Source: an uncultured Sphingomonas sp.
GTDB lineage: Bacteria > Pseudomonadota > Alphaproteobacteria > Sphingomonadales > Sphingomonadaceae
Direction of reading: 5' to 3'
DNA length: 59,921 bases
Assembly (NCBI RefSeq): GCF_913777625.1
Contig: NZ_CAJYTI010000015.1
Span: 1-59,921 of the forward strand
Shown: positions 1 through 8,156 of the stretch, piece after piece
Layout of the letters: every line of letters begins with the position of its first letter
How positions within the stretch are numbered: the first letter of the stretch is position 1
Notes under the pieces: generated by a model
What the model saw: the letters and a program-made list of their open reading frames with translations, nothing else
Database searches by the model: none
What the model was told of the DNA's origin: nothing
Position numbers and translations under genes: made by a program

Positions 1-230
1 AGCACGGAGAGCAGCAGGTGCGCACCCTGCACCACCGCCTGTTCGCGCGTATCGGGCAGCTGGTCGGCGGGCGGCGGGGTGCGCCCGATCTTCGTCGCGG
101 CGGCGCGTTCCAGCGTGGCGAGTTCGGACGGCTGGCCGCTCTTGCGTTCGCCCGCGATCAGCAGCGCGGTGATGCCCAGCCCCGCGACCAGCCCGCCCGC
201 GATCGCCCCTGCCCAGCGCTTGCCATCCAT
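1..230 (-). CDS. Hypothetical membrane-anchored protein, 3' part outside window
   Basis: Only the N-terminal 76 or so codons are inside the window, and the gene runs off the left edge. The ATG at 230-228 opens a reading frame beginning MDGKRWAGAIAGG. A glycine/alanine-rich hydrophobic stretch (about residues 7-27) follows and looks like one N-terminal membrane segment, then a polar, proline-containing tail. It lies 28 bp downstream of the OmpA-like lipoprotein gene on the same strand, so the two may be cotranscribed. I do not recognise the family. Start and strand are supported by the absence of stops and by the membrane-anchor pattern; no function is inferred. Confidence 0.5.
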   Translation of the reverse strand, partial: MDGKRWAGAIAGGLVAGLGITALLIAGERKSGQPSELATLERAAATKIGRTPPPADQLPDTREQAVVQGAHLLLSV

Positions 231-258
231 CACCGTCTCCTGCCCGTTATCTCAGGGC

Positions 259-879
259 TCAGCGGTTCGGGGCGGGCGCGGTTCCGTCGGTGGCTCCGTC
301 GGTGGCGGGGGTCAGTTCGATTTCCACCCGGCGGTTGCGGGCGCGCCCCGCCTTGTCGTCGCTGCCGTCGGGCTTGGCATTGGGGGCGATGGGGCGCGTC
401 TCGCCCAGTGCGATCACCCGCATCCGGTCGCGGTCGAGCCCCTTGCGCGCCAGATAGTCGCGCGCCGCTTCGGCCCGCTTGCGCGACATGATGCGGTTGG
501 CTTCGTCATCCCCTTCGCTGTCCGAATGGCCGCTCAGCGTCAGCCGCCCCTTTTTGACCGCCGCATCCGCCGCCAGCCGATTGAGCGCCGCCTTCGCCGC
601 GTCGTTCAGCCCCGATCCGCCCTCGGGAAAGCCGATCGTTGCCAGCACGGCGCCAGACGCCGCCGCGATCGCGCCCGGCAGGGTTTCGGATCGCGGCGAA
701 CGGGGCGAGGCACCGGCGGCCGGAGGAGAGGCTTCGGGGACCGCCATCTCGATGGCCGCGCCGCTGGTGCCTGCCGCACGCGCGACCGGGGTGGTGCCGC
801 CGTCGCAACCGGCCAGGCCGATCGCCAATATCGGTGCGAGCGCGGTCATCACCGTCCCGGCCCTCGCGTGCATTCGCAT
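259..879 (-). CDS. OmpA-family outer-membrane lipoprotein
   Basis: A 206-residue envelope protein. The chosen ATG (877-879) follows a GAGGGA ribosome site and gives a lipoprotein signal ending in LAGC with Cys25 as the lipidated residue. An upstream in-frame start would bury this signal. After an Ala/Pro-rich linker, the C-terminal half is an OmpA_C-like peptidoglycan-binding domain: GHSDSEGDDEANRIMSRKRA, then a repeat-like segment ending RNRRVEIEL. Family knowledge places such proteins in the outer membrane, binding the diaminopimelate peptides of peptidoglycan. The exact partner is unknown. The domain call is firm; the lipoprotein call rests on the lipobox. Confidence 0.88.
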   Translation of the reverse strand: MRMHARAGTVMTALAPILAIGLAGCDGGTTPVARAAGTSGAAIEMAVPEASPPAAGASPRSPRSETLPGAIAAASGAVLATIGFPEGGSGLNDAAKAALNRLAADAAVKKGRLTLSGHSDSEGDDEANRIMSRKRAEAARDYLARKGLDRDRMRVIALGETRPIAPNAKPDGSDDKAGRARNRRVEIELTPATDGATDGTAPAPNR

Positions 880-1023
880 TCCCTCGCCCCCCTGGTCGCC
901 GCTGATGTCAGGCCACCCCGCCCGGCGGCGGGACCATAGGGAGCGATTGTTGCGGTGCAAACCGGCTTTGCGTGCTTTCCCGACCGAAAACAGGCCCGTT
1001 TCCCGCGCGCGGCCGCTCCGCCC

Positions 1024-2103
1024 TTATTCCGCGTCGCCCGAGGGCAGGAACACGCCGCGCTGCTCGCTCAAGATACGCCAGCCTGCCAGGAACAGCGCGG
1101 CGACCACCGGGCCGACCACGATCCCGCTCAGGCCCAGCAGCTCGATCCCGCCAAGCGTCGTCAGCAGCACGATCCAGTCGGGCAGGCCGGTGTCGCGGCC
1201 GACCAGGATCGGGCGCAGGATATTGTCGGCCAGGCCGATGACCAGCACGCCCGAGGCGATCACCACCGCCCCCTGCCAGATCGCGCCGGTCGCGAGCAGA
1301 TAGAGGGCGACCGGCCCCCAGATGATCGCCGGACCGATCGCGGGCAGCAGCGCGGCGATCGCCATCAGCACGCCCCAGAGCAGCGCGGCGGGCACGCCCA
1401 CGATCCAGAAGGTGATCGCGCCCAGCGCCCCCTGCACCAGCCCGACGATCACCGACCCCTTGATGGTCGCGCGCACCACCGCGACGAAGGTGTCGACCAG
1501 CCGCGTCGCGACACCCCGGTCGAGCGGCAAGGCGCGCACGAAGCTCGGCCCCAGCCGGTCGCCGTCGCGGATCAGGAAGAAGGCGACATAGAGCCCGACG
1601 CCGAAGGCCAGCGCGAAGGCAAAGGCGTTGCGGCCGATCGACAGCGCCTGGGTCGCGATCTGGCTGACGCTGCTGCTCAGCGTGCGCGAGACGCGCTGTT
1701 GCAGCCCCTCGAAACTGCCGATGCCCGAATTGTCCATCGCCTGGCGCAGCCGCTGGGGCAGCGCGTCGCGGATCTGCTGGAAATATTGCGCGAAGTCGAT
1801 CTGGCCGCTGCGCACCTTCAGATAGACGCCCGATGCCTGGTCGACGACCATGCTGCCGATCACCAGCGTCGGCACGACCACGGCAAAGGTGATGATGAGC
1901 ATGGTCAGCCCGGCGGCCAAGCTGCGCCGCCCGCCGGTCTTGACCAGCAGCCACTGGAACAGCGACCGGAACAGGATCGCCGCCAGCGCCGCCCAGAGCA
2001 AGGCGGCCAGGAAGCTGGACACCACGGCGAGCAGCCCGATGGTGATGACGGCGAGGAAGAGGAGAAATCCTCCCCGCTCGATCTTCTGGCGGTCGATGGT
2101 CAT
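1024..2103 (-). CDS. AI-2E family transporter (UPF0118/PerM-like permease)
   Basis: A 359-residue polytopic inner-membrane protein. The start at 2103 is preceded by GGGGAGG at good spacing; a longer frame upstream lacks one and is not membrane-like. Two closely spaced hydrophobic helices open the protein (about residues 12-60). A soluble amphipathic region with many Gln/Arg follows (about 100-170), and then five or more helices, including the glycine-rich LGGIELLGLSGIVVGP segment typical of this family near the C terminus. Members have been linked to autoinducer-2 export or ion/solute antiport, but substrate cannot be read from sequence. It lies alone between the OmpA lipoprotein and gltB. 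Confidence 0.88.
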   Translation of the reverse strand: MTIDRQKIERGGFLLFLAVITIGLLAVVSSFLAALLWAALAAILFRSLFQWLLVKTGGRRSLAAGLTMLIITFAVVVPTLVIGSMVVDQASGVYLKVRSGQIDFAQYFQQIRDALPQRLRQAMDNSGIGSFEGLQQRVSRTLSSSVSQIATQALSIGRNAFAFALAFGVGLYVAFFLIRDGDRLGPSFVRALPLDRGVATRLVDTFVAVVRATIKGSVIVGLVQGALGAITFWIVGVPAALLWGVLMAIAALLPAIGPAIIWGPVALYLLATGAIWQGAVVIASGVLVIGLADNILRPILVGRDTGLPDWIVLLTTLGGIELLGLSGIVVGPVVAALFLAGWRILSEQRGVFLPSGDAE

Positions 2104-2235
2104 CTGGCCCTCCCCATTCTGCATCGCGGCGTAACCGTCACGGCGACGCAACGGTTCCGTGATGGGGGTTAACCGGATGACGGGGATGTCATCAATGGGC
2201 GGGCGTCTCGGTTCAGGCGAAACGACCAGCCTATT

Positions 2236-2347
2236 CCTCCCCTGCAAGGGGCGGGGGCCCATGCGAAGCATGGTGGAGGGGTGTTCCGGCCAGCGGGGAC
2301 ACCCCTCCGTCAGCCCTTCGGGCTGCCACCTCCCCTTAAAGGGGAGG
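2236..2347. repeat. Paired GC-rich inverted-repeat element (copy A)
   Basis: The left arm carries CCTCCCCTGCAAGGGG and a GGAGGGGTGT end; the right arm is its approximate reverse complement and closes with CCTCCCCTTAAAGGGGAGG. Each arm is itself a small hairpin. It fills the gap between gltB and the AI-2E permease, ending 9 bp past the gltB stop, so it may also act as a transcript end. Two further elements of the same architecture are at 40446-40560 and 58257-58367. Confidence 0.75.
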
Positions 2348-2356
2348 ATTTTGGTC

Positions 2357-5300
2357 TTACTCCGCCGCGACCGCTTCGACGCTGTCGTCGAGCGGATGGG
2401 CCAGGCGGGTCAGCATTTCCTTCGGACAGACCTGCCAGAAATGCCCGGCGACGCGGTCCCAGTCCTCCAGCAAGCCCTTCGACCATTTGCTGTCGGTCCG
2501 GTCGGCATGTTCGGCGACCAAATCGCGCAACACCCCTTCCCAATGCGCCGAGGCGAGGCGCTGCCACACGATATTCTCGGGATTGGCCCGCCGCGCGAAA
2601 CGCTCTTCGGGGTCGTAGATGAAGGCCATGCCGCCGGTCATGCCTGCGCCGAAGTTCGCGCCGACCTCGCCCAGCACAACGGCGGTGCCGCCGGTCATAT
2701 ATTCGCAGCCATTGGCGCCGCAGCCCTCGACGACCACGGTCGCGCCCGAATTGCGCACCGCGAAGCGCTCGCCCGCCTGGCCCGCCGCGAACAACCGGCC
2801 CGAGGTCGCGCCGTAGAGCACGGTGTTGCCGATGATCGTATTCTTCTGACTGGCCAGCGGCGAGCTGACCGCCGGACGCACGATGATCGTGCCGCCCGAC
2901 AGGCCCTTGCCGACATAGTCGTTGGCGTCGCCAAAGACCTCCAGCGTCACGCCCTTGCACAGGAACGCGCCCAGCGACTGGCCCGCGCTCCCGCGCAGAC
3001 GGACGGTGACATGCCCGTCGGCCAGCTTGCTCATCCCGAAGGTGCGGGTGATCTCCGACGACAGGCGGGTGCCGACCGCGCGGTGGGTGTTCCGCACCGA
3101 ATAGGTCAGCTGCATCTTCTCGCCGCGCGAGAAGACGGCGCTCGCGTCCTTGATGATCTGCGCATCCAGGCTGTCGGGCACTTCGTTGCGGAAGGTCGAC
3201 AGGCTGAACCGCCGCTCGGCATCACTCGCATCGACCTTGGCCAGGACGGGATTGAGGTCGAGATCGTCGAGATGCTCGGCACCCCGGCTGACCTGACGCA
3301 GCAGCTCGGTCCGCCCGATCACCTCGTCCAGCGACCGCACGCCCAGGCGCGCCAGGATGTCGCGGACTTCCTCGGCGATGAAGGTCATCAGGTTGATGAC
3401 CTTTTCCGGCGTGCCGGTGAACTTGGCACGAAGCCGCTCGTCCTGCACACAGACGCCGACCGGGCAGGTGTTGCTATGGCACTGGCGCACCATGATGCAG
3501 CCCATCGCCACGAGGCTGAGTGTGCCGATGCCGAACTCTTCCGCGCCCAGGATCGCCGCGATCACGATGTCGCGCCCGGTCTTCAGGCCACCATCCGCGC
3601 GCAGCCGGATACGCCCGCGCAGACCGTTGAGGGTCAGCGTCTGGTTCACCTCCGACAGGCCCATTTCCCAGGGCGTGCCAGCATATTTGATCGAGGTCTG
3701 GGGCGAGGCGCCCGTGCCGCCGACATGGCCCGACACCAGGATGACGTCGGCATGCGCCTTCGCCACGCCCGCCGCGACCGTGCCGATGCCCGCCGAGGAG
3801 ACGAGCTTCACGCAGACGCGCGCACGCGGGTTGATCTGCTTGCAGTCATAGATGAGCTGCGCGAGATCCTCGATCGAGTAGATGTCGTGGTGCGGCGGCG
3901 GCGAGATGAGGGTCACACCCGGCGTCGCATGGCGAAGCTTGGCGATGAACTCGGTCACCTTGAAGCCGGGCAGCTGCCCGCCCTCGCCGGGCTTGGCGCC
4001 CTGCGCGACCTTGATCTCGATCTCGTCGCAGGCGTTCAGATATTCCGCCGTGACGCCGAAGCGGCCGGACGCGATCTGCTTGATCGTCGAGTTGGCGTTG
4101 TCGCCATTGTCATAGGGCTGATAGCGCAGCTTGTCCTCGCCGCCCTCGCCCGACACGGCCTTCGCACCGATCCGGTTCATCGCGATCGCCAGCGTCTCAT
4201 GCGCTTCGGGCGAGAGGGCGCCCAGCGACATGCCCGGCGTCACGAAGCGCTTGCGGATTTCGGTGATCGCCTCGACCTGATCGACCGGCACACCTTCCGA
4301 GGGGAAGTTGAACTGGAGCAGGTCGCGCAAATAGACCGGCGGCAGATCGCCGACACCGCGCGCGAATTGCAGGTAGGTCGAATAGCTGTCGGTCGCCACC
4401 GCCGTCTGGAGCAGGTGCATCAGCTGCGCCGAATAGGCATGGGTCTCGCCGCCATTGCGCTGGCGATAGAAGCCGCCGATCGGCAGTGTCGCGACATGCT
4501 GGTCCCAACCCGCTTCGTGACGGACCATCGCCGAATAATGCAGCGAGTTGTACCCCTCGCCCGAAATCTTGGCGGGCATGCCGGGGAACAGGTCGTTGAC
4601 CAGCGCACGGCTGAGGCCGACGGCCTCGAAATTATAGCCGCCGCGATAGCTGGAGATCACCGCGATCCCCATCTTCGCCATGATCTTGAGCAGGCCGTCC
4701 TCGATCGCGGTGCGATGATTGGCGAGGCACTGGTCGATGGTCAGATCACCGAACAGGCCGCGCTCATGCCGGTCGACGATCGCGGCTTCGGCCAGATAGG
4801 CGTTCACCGTGGTCGCGCCGACGCCGATCAGCACCGCATAATAATGGGTGTCGAGGCACTCGGCCGAGCGCACGTTGATCGAGGCATAGCTGCGCAGGCC
4901 CCGGCGAACGAGATGCGTGTGCACCGCCGCCGCCGCCAGCACGCCCGCAATGGCGACGCGGTCCTCGGAGACATGCTCGTCGGTCAGGAACAGCTCGGAG
5001 CGCCCTTCGCGCACCGCCTGTTCGGCCTGGTTGCGGATACGCTGAATCGCGGCGCGCAGGCGATCGGGACCGCCATCGGCCTCGAAGGTGCAGTCGATTT
5101 CGGCCGCCGAACGCCCGAAATGCGCCTTCAGCCGGTGCCAGTCCGCGCCGGTCAGGACCGGGGACGGCAGGACCAGCACGCGCTCGCGCCGATCCTCGGT
5201 GTCGAGGATGTTGGCGAGATTGCCGAACCGCGTCTTGAGCGACATCACATAACGCTCGCGAAGCGAGTCGATCGGCGGATTCGTCACCTGGCTGAAGTTC

Positions 5301-6883
5301 TGGCGGAAGAACTGGCTGATGAGGCGCGGCTTGTCGGAGATGACCGCCAGCGGCGTGTCGTCACCCATCGAGCCGATGGCTTCCTTGCCGCCCTCGGCCA
5401 TGGGCGACAGGATCAGCTCCATATCCTCCATGGTCTGGCCCGCCGCGACCTGACGACGCAGCATTTCGGGCCGCGGCATCCGCACCAGCGCCTCGTCCTC
5501 CGACGGCTGGGGCAGCTGGTCCATGGTCAGGAACTCGCCGATCATCGCGGCATAGTCCTGCTCGCCCGAAATCTGGTCCTTGATCGCGCGGTCGTCGTAC
5601 AGCTTGCCCTCGGCCAGATCGACCGCGATCATCTGCCCCGGCCCCAGGCGACCCTTGGCGGTGATGGTCGATTCCGGCACCACGACCATGCCGCTTTCCG
5701 ACCCGACGATCAGCAGGCCATCGGCGGTCAGCGTGTAGCGCAGCGGGCGCAGCGCGTTGCGGTCCATGCCCGCCACCGCCCAGCGGCCATCGGTCATGGC
5801 AAGGGCGGCCGGACCATCCCACGGCTCCATGACGGAGGCGAGATACTGGTACATGTCGGCATGCGCCTTGGGCGTATCGAGGTCCTTCTGCCACGCCTCG
5901 GGCACCAGCATCAGCTTGGCGGTCGGCGCGTCGCGGCCCGAGCGGCAGATCGCCTCGAACACGGCGTCGAGCGCGGCGGTGTCCGACGCGCCGGCAGGGA
6001 TCACCGGCTTGATGTCCTCGCTCTGCTCGCCGAACGCGATGCTCGCCATCTTGATCTCGTGGCTGCGCATCCAGTTCTGGTTGCCGCGGATCGTGTTGAT
6101 CTCGCCGTTATGCGCCAGGCAGCGGAACGGTTGCGCCAGCCACCATTGCGGGAAGGTGTTGGTGGAATAGCGCTGGTGGAAGATCGCAACGCGGCTCTCG
6201 AAGCGCGAATCGGTGAGGTCCGGATAAAAGTCGGACAGCGATTCGGCGAGGAACAGCCCCTTGTAGATGATCGAGCGGCACGACAGCGAGCAGATGTAGA
6301 AGCCGCCGACCTGGGCTGCGATCACCCGCTTCTCGATGCGGCGGCGGATCAGGTACAGCTGGCGCTCGAACTCGGCGGCGTCCATCGCCTCGGGCATCGG
6401 CCCGGCGATCATGATCTGCTCGATCTCGGGGCGCGTGGCCTGCGCCTTCATGCCGATCACTGACACGTCGACCGGCACCTGGCGCCAACCATAGATGGTG
6501 TAGCCGGCCTCGATGATCTCGCTCTCGACGATGGTGCGGCAGGTCTCCTGCGCCCCCAGATCGGTACGCGGCAGGAAGATCATGCCCACGGCGAGGCGGT
6601 TCGGCAGCACGCGGTGGCCGCTGGCGACGATCTTCTCGTCGAAGAAGCGCAGCGGCAGGTCGACGTGCAGGCCGGCGCCGTCGCCGGTCTTGCCGTCGGC
6701 ATCGACTGCGCCGCGGTGCCACACCGCCTTCAGCGCATCGATCGCCGACTGGACGACGCGGCGCGACGACTGACCGTCGGTCGCCGCGACCATGCCCACG
6801 CCGCAGGCATCGCCTTCATATTCGGGGCGGTACATGCCCTCACGGGCGAGGCGCTCGCGCTCGGTTGCCAGCGTCTTGGTCAT
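2357..6883 (-). CDS. gltB: Glutamate synthase [NADPH] large (alpha) subunit
   Basis: A 1508-residue protein that transfers the glutamine amide nitrogen to 2-oxoglutarate, making glutamate with GltD. From the ATG at 6883 the N terminus reads MTKTLATERERLAREGMYRP and reaches DACGVG. Cys27 would become the N-terminal catalytic nucleophile of the class II glutaminase after propeptide removal. The central and FMN-binding synthase domains follow. The 3Fe-4S cysteines lie in CIMVRQCHSNTCPVGVC, and the C-terminal Gly-rich beta-helix repeats (GxxG...GA) are intact. Its ATG overlaps the stop of the preceding DUF2059 gene by one base, so it is the last gene of the gltD-DUF2059-DUF2059-gltB operon. Length is normal for the family. 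Confidence 0.97.
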   Translation of the reverse strand: MTKTLATERERLAREGMYRPEYEGDACGVGMVAATDGQSSRRVVQSAIDALKAVWHRGAVDADGKTGDGAGLHVDLPLRFFDEKIVASGHRVLPNRLAVGMIFLPRTDLGAQETCRTIVESEIIEAGYTIYGWRQVPVDVSVIGMKAQATRPEIEQIMIAGPMPEAMDAAEFERQLYLIRRRIEKRVIAAQVGGFYICSLSCRSIIYKGLFLAESLSDFYPDLTDSRFESRVAIFHQRYSTNTFPQWWLAQPFRCLAHNGEINTIRGNQNWMRSHEIKMASIAFGEQSEDIKPVIPAGASDTAALDAVFEAICRSGRDAPTAKLMLVPEAWQKDLDTPKAHADMYQYLASVMEPWDGPAALAMTDGRWAVAGMDRNALRPLRYTLTADGLLIVGSESGMVVVPESTITAKGRLGPGQMIAVDLAEGKLYDDRAIKDQISGEQDYAAMIGEFLTMDQLPQPSEDEALVRMPRPEMLRRQVAAGQTMEDMELILSPMAEGGKEAIGSMGDDTPLAVISDKPRLISQFFRQNFSQVTNPPIDSLRERYVMSLKTRFGNLANILDTEDRRERVLVLPSPVLTGADWHRLKAHFGRSAAEIDCTFEADGGPDRLRAAIQRIRNQAEQAVREGRSELFLTDEHVSEDRVAIAGVLAAAAVHTHLVRRGLRSYASINVRSAECLDTHYYAVLIGVGATTVNAYLAEAAIVDRHERGLFGDLTIDQCLANHRTAIEDGLLKIMAKMGIAVISSYRGGYNFEAVGLSRALVNDLFPGMPAKISGEGYNSLHYSAMVRHEAGWDQHVATLPIGGFYRQRNGGETHAYSAQLMHLLQTAVATDSYSTYLQFARGVGDLPPVYLRDLLQFNFPSEGVPVDQVEAITEIRKRFVTPGMSLGALSPEAHETLAIAMNRIGAKAVSGEGGEDKLRYQPYDNGDNANSTIKQIASGRFGVTAEYLNACDEIEIKVAQGAKPGEGGQLPGFKVTEFIAKLRHATPGVTLISPPPHHDIYSIEDLAQLIYDCKQINPRARVCVKLVSSAGIGTVAAGVAKAHADVILVSGHVGGTGASPQTSIKYAGTPWEMGLSEVNQTLTLNGLRGRIRLRADGGLKTGRDIVIAAILGAEEFGIGTLSLVAMGCIMVRQCHSNTCPVGVCVQDERLRAKFTGTPEKVINLMTFIAEEVRDILARLGVRSLDEVIGRTELLRQVSRGAEHLDDLDLNPVLAKVDASDAERRFSLSTFRNEVPDSLDAQIIKDASAVFSRGEKMQLTYSVRNTHRAVGTRLSSEITRTFGMSKLADGHVTVRLRGSAGQSLGAFLCKGVTLEVFGDANDYVGKGLSGGTIIVRPAVSSPLASQKNTIIGNTVLYGATSGRLFAAGQAGERFAVRNSGATVVVEGCGANGCEYMTGGTAVVLGEVGANFGAGMTGGMAFIYDPEERFARRANPENIVWQRLASAHWEGVLRDLVAEHADRTDSKWSKGLLEDWDRVAGHFWQVCPKEMLTRLAHPLDDSVEAVAAE

Positions 6884-7470
6884 CACTTCTTGTCCTGTTC
6901 TGCAGCGATATCCTGCGCGATCTTCTGCGCCATTACCTGGGCCCGCTGTTGCAGGCCCTCCATCGCCTTCGTCATCATCGTCCGCTGGGCGGCGAGCATG
7001 TCGGGATCGGCCATGATCGTGCTGGCCTGCGCCGCATAGACCTTGCCGGTGGGGGTATCGAAGAATGCGCCGATCTCGGCCATCTGCGCCGTGGTGAAGC
7101 GGCGCGCATAGGCACGCGCCATGGCCTCGAGCATGGTCGGCATCCATTGCTTGGTGAGGGCGATCGACCGGGCGAACTCGTCGTCGAGGAACGTATCGAA
7201 CGTCGCCTTCGCCTTCGGCATCTTTTCCAGCGCCTGCTGCATCTCCGGGTTCGACAGCATCGCGTTGCGCAGGTTCGCCATCATCGGCCGCATCATCTGA
7301 TCGACCGTCTCGTTGATGCGCGCCGGCGGCATGATCCTGGCGATCAGCGCCTGGGCAGCGGCGATGCGCGCGGGGTCGGGCGCCGGTGCCGGTGCGGTCT
7401 GCGCGGTCTGGGCAAGCGCCGGTAGCGGCGCGGCGGCGGCCAGCACCAGCGCGAAGAGGCCCCGCCTCAC
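6883..7470 (-). CDS. Secreted DUF2059 protein (second of pair)
   Basis: A 195-residue protein. The start is GTG at 7470, overlapping the TGA of the upstream DUF2059 gene, and this gives a clean signal peptide (MRRGLFALVLAAAAPLPALAQ). The mature part is helical, with the DUF2059 pattern: a long amphipathic region, a conserved aromatic/Thr motif (FFDTPTGKVYAAQ) and a charged C-terminal helix rich in Gln and Lys. DUF2059 proteins have no established biochemical role. It sits between the two glutamate synthase subunit genes and is probably translationally coupled to gltB. Location is predicted to be periplasmic. Confidence 0.85.
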   Translation of the reverse strand: MRRGLFALVLAAAAPLPALAQTAQTAPAPAPDPARIAAAQALIARIMPPARINETVDQMMRPMMANLRNAMLSNPEMQQALEKMPKAKATFDTFLDDEFARSIALTKQWMPTMLEAMARAYARRFTTAQMAEIGAFFDTPTGKVYAAQASTIMADPDMLAAQRTMMTKAMEGLQQRAQVMAQKIAQDIAAEQDKK

Positions 7471-8156
7471 TTGGCCTTGCCCTTGGCCAGGAACTCGGCC
7501 TCGGCCGCTTCGCGCGTCGCCTTGAGCTTCGCCGCGTTGGCGCTGCCGACCTGCAGACCCCATGCCTGGCTGGCCGCCATGATCTTCGGGTTGACCAGCT
7601 GCATCTTCTTCGCCGCAGAGCTGCTGGCGAAGGCAGTCAGCGCCGGATAGTCCTCGGGCGTGAGGTCGCCGATCGCGGCTTCGGCGGCAGCCTTCTGCCC
7701 TTCCTCCGCCGAAGCCGGTGCCTGCTTCTGCATCGCCGCAACGACGCGGGCGCGGATCTTGGTGCCGGTAGGACTTTCGAAGAACGCCAGCGTGTCGACG
7801 ATCTCTTCGGGCTCCATTTCGTCGTGGACAATGCCCGCCAGTTGCTCGCGCAGCGCCGGCAGATCGGCCGCGGCAAGCCTGCCCAGCGTGTCGGACACGC
7901 GCTGGACGACGAAGTCTTCCATGCCGGGATTGGCGTCGTACAGCGCCTTCGCCGTCGCATTGGCGGCGATGCTGGTCGCAAATCCGCGGCGGAATCCCGC
8001 TGCGATCAGGCTGGGCATCTGCGTGTCCGGCACGATCAACCCGGCCAGCTTGGCGGCATCGCCCGCCTGGGGCGCGCGGGTGGTCGGCTCGGCCTGAGCC
8101 AGCGCGAGCGCAGGCGTGGCGCCCGCGATCAGCAGCGCGGCGAACAGCGTCTTCAT
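7467..8156 (-). CDS. Secreted DUF2059 protein (first of pair)
   Basis: A 229-residue protein starting at ATG 8156, which overlaps the gltD stop by four bases (ATGA). A signal peptide (MKTLFAALLIAGATPALALA) precedes a helical DUF2059-type domain with the diagnostic FFESPTGTKIRARV motif, matching FFDTPTGKVYAAQ in its neighbour. The two proteins therefore look like an ancient tandem duplication that diverged elsewhere. No catalytic motif is visible. Cotranscription with gltD and gltB is implied by the overlaps, but a functional link of a periplasmic protein to cytosolic glutamate synthase is unexplained. Confidence 0.85.
   Translation of the reverse strand: MKTLFAALLIAGATPALALAQAEPTTRAPQAGDAAKLAGLIVPDTQMPSLIAAGFRRGFATSIAANATAKALYDANPGMEDFVVQRVSDTLGRLAAADLPALREQLAGIVHDEMEPEEIVDTLAFFESPTGTKIRARVVAAMQKQAPASAEEGQKAAAEAAIGDLTPEDYPALTAFASSSAAKKMQLVNPKIMAASQAWGLQVGSANAAKLKATREAAEAEFLAKGKAK

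Noticed and set aside
2159..6463. A very long open frame (over 1400 codons) antisense to gltB
   Set aside because: It is rich in His, Arg, Asp and Gln without domain signatures, as expected for the mirror frame of a GC-rich gene. gltB on the other strand has complete catalytic motifs.
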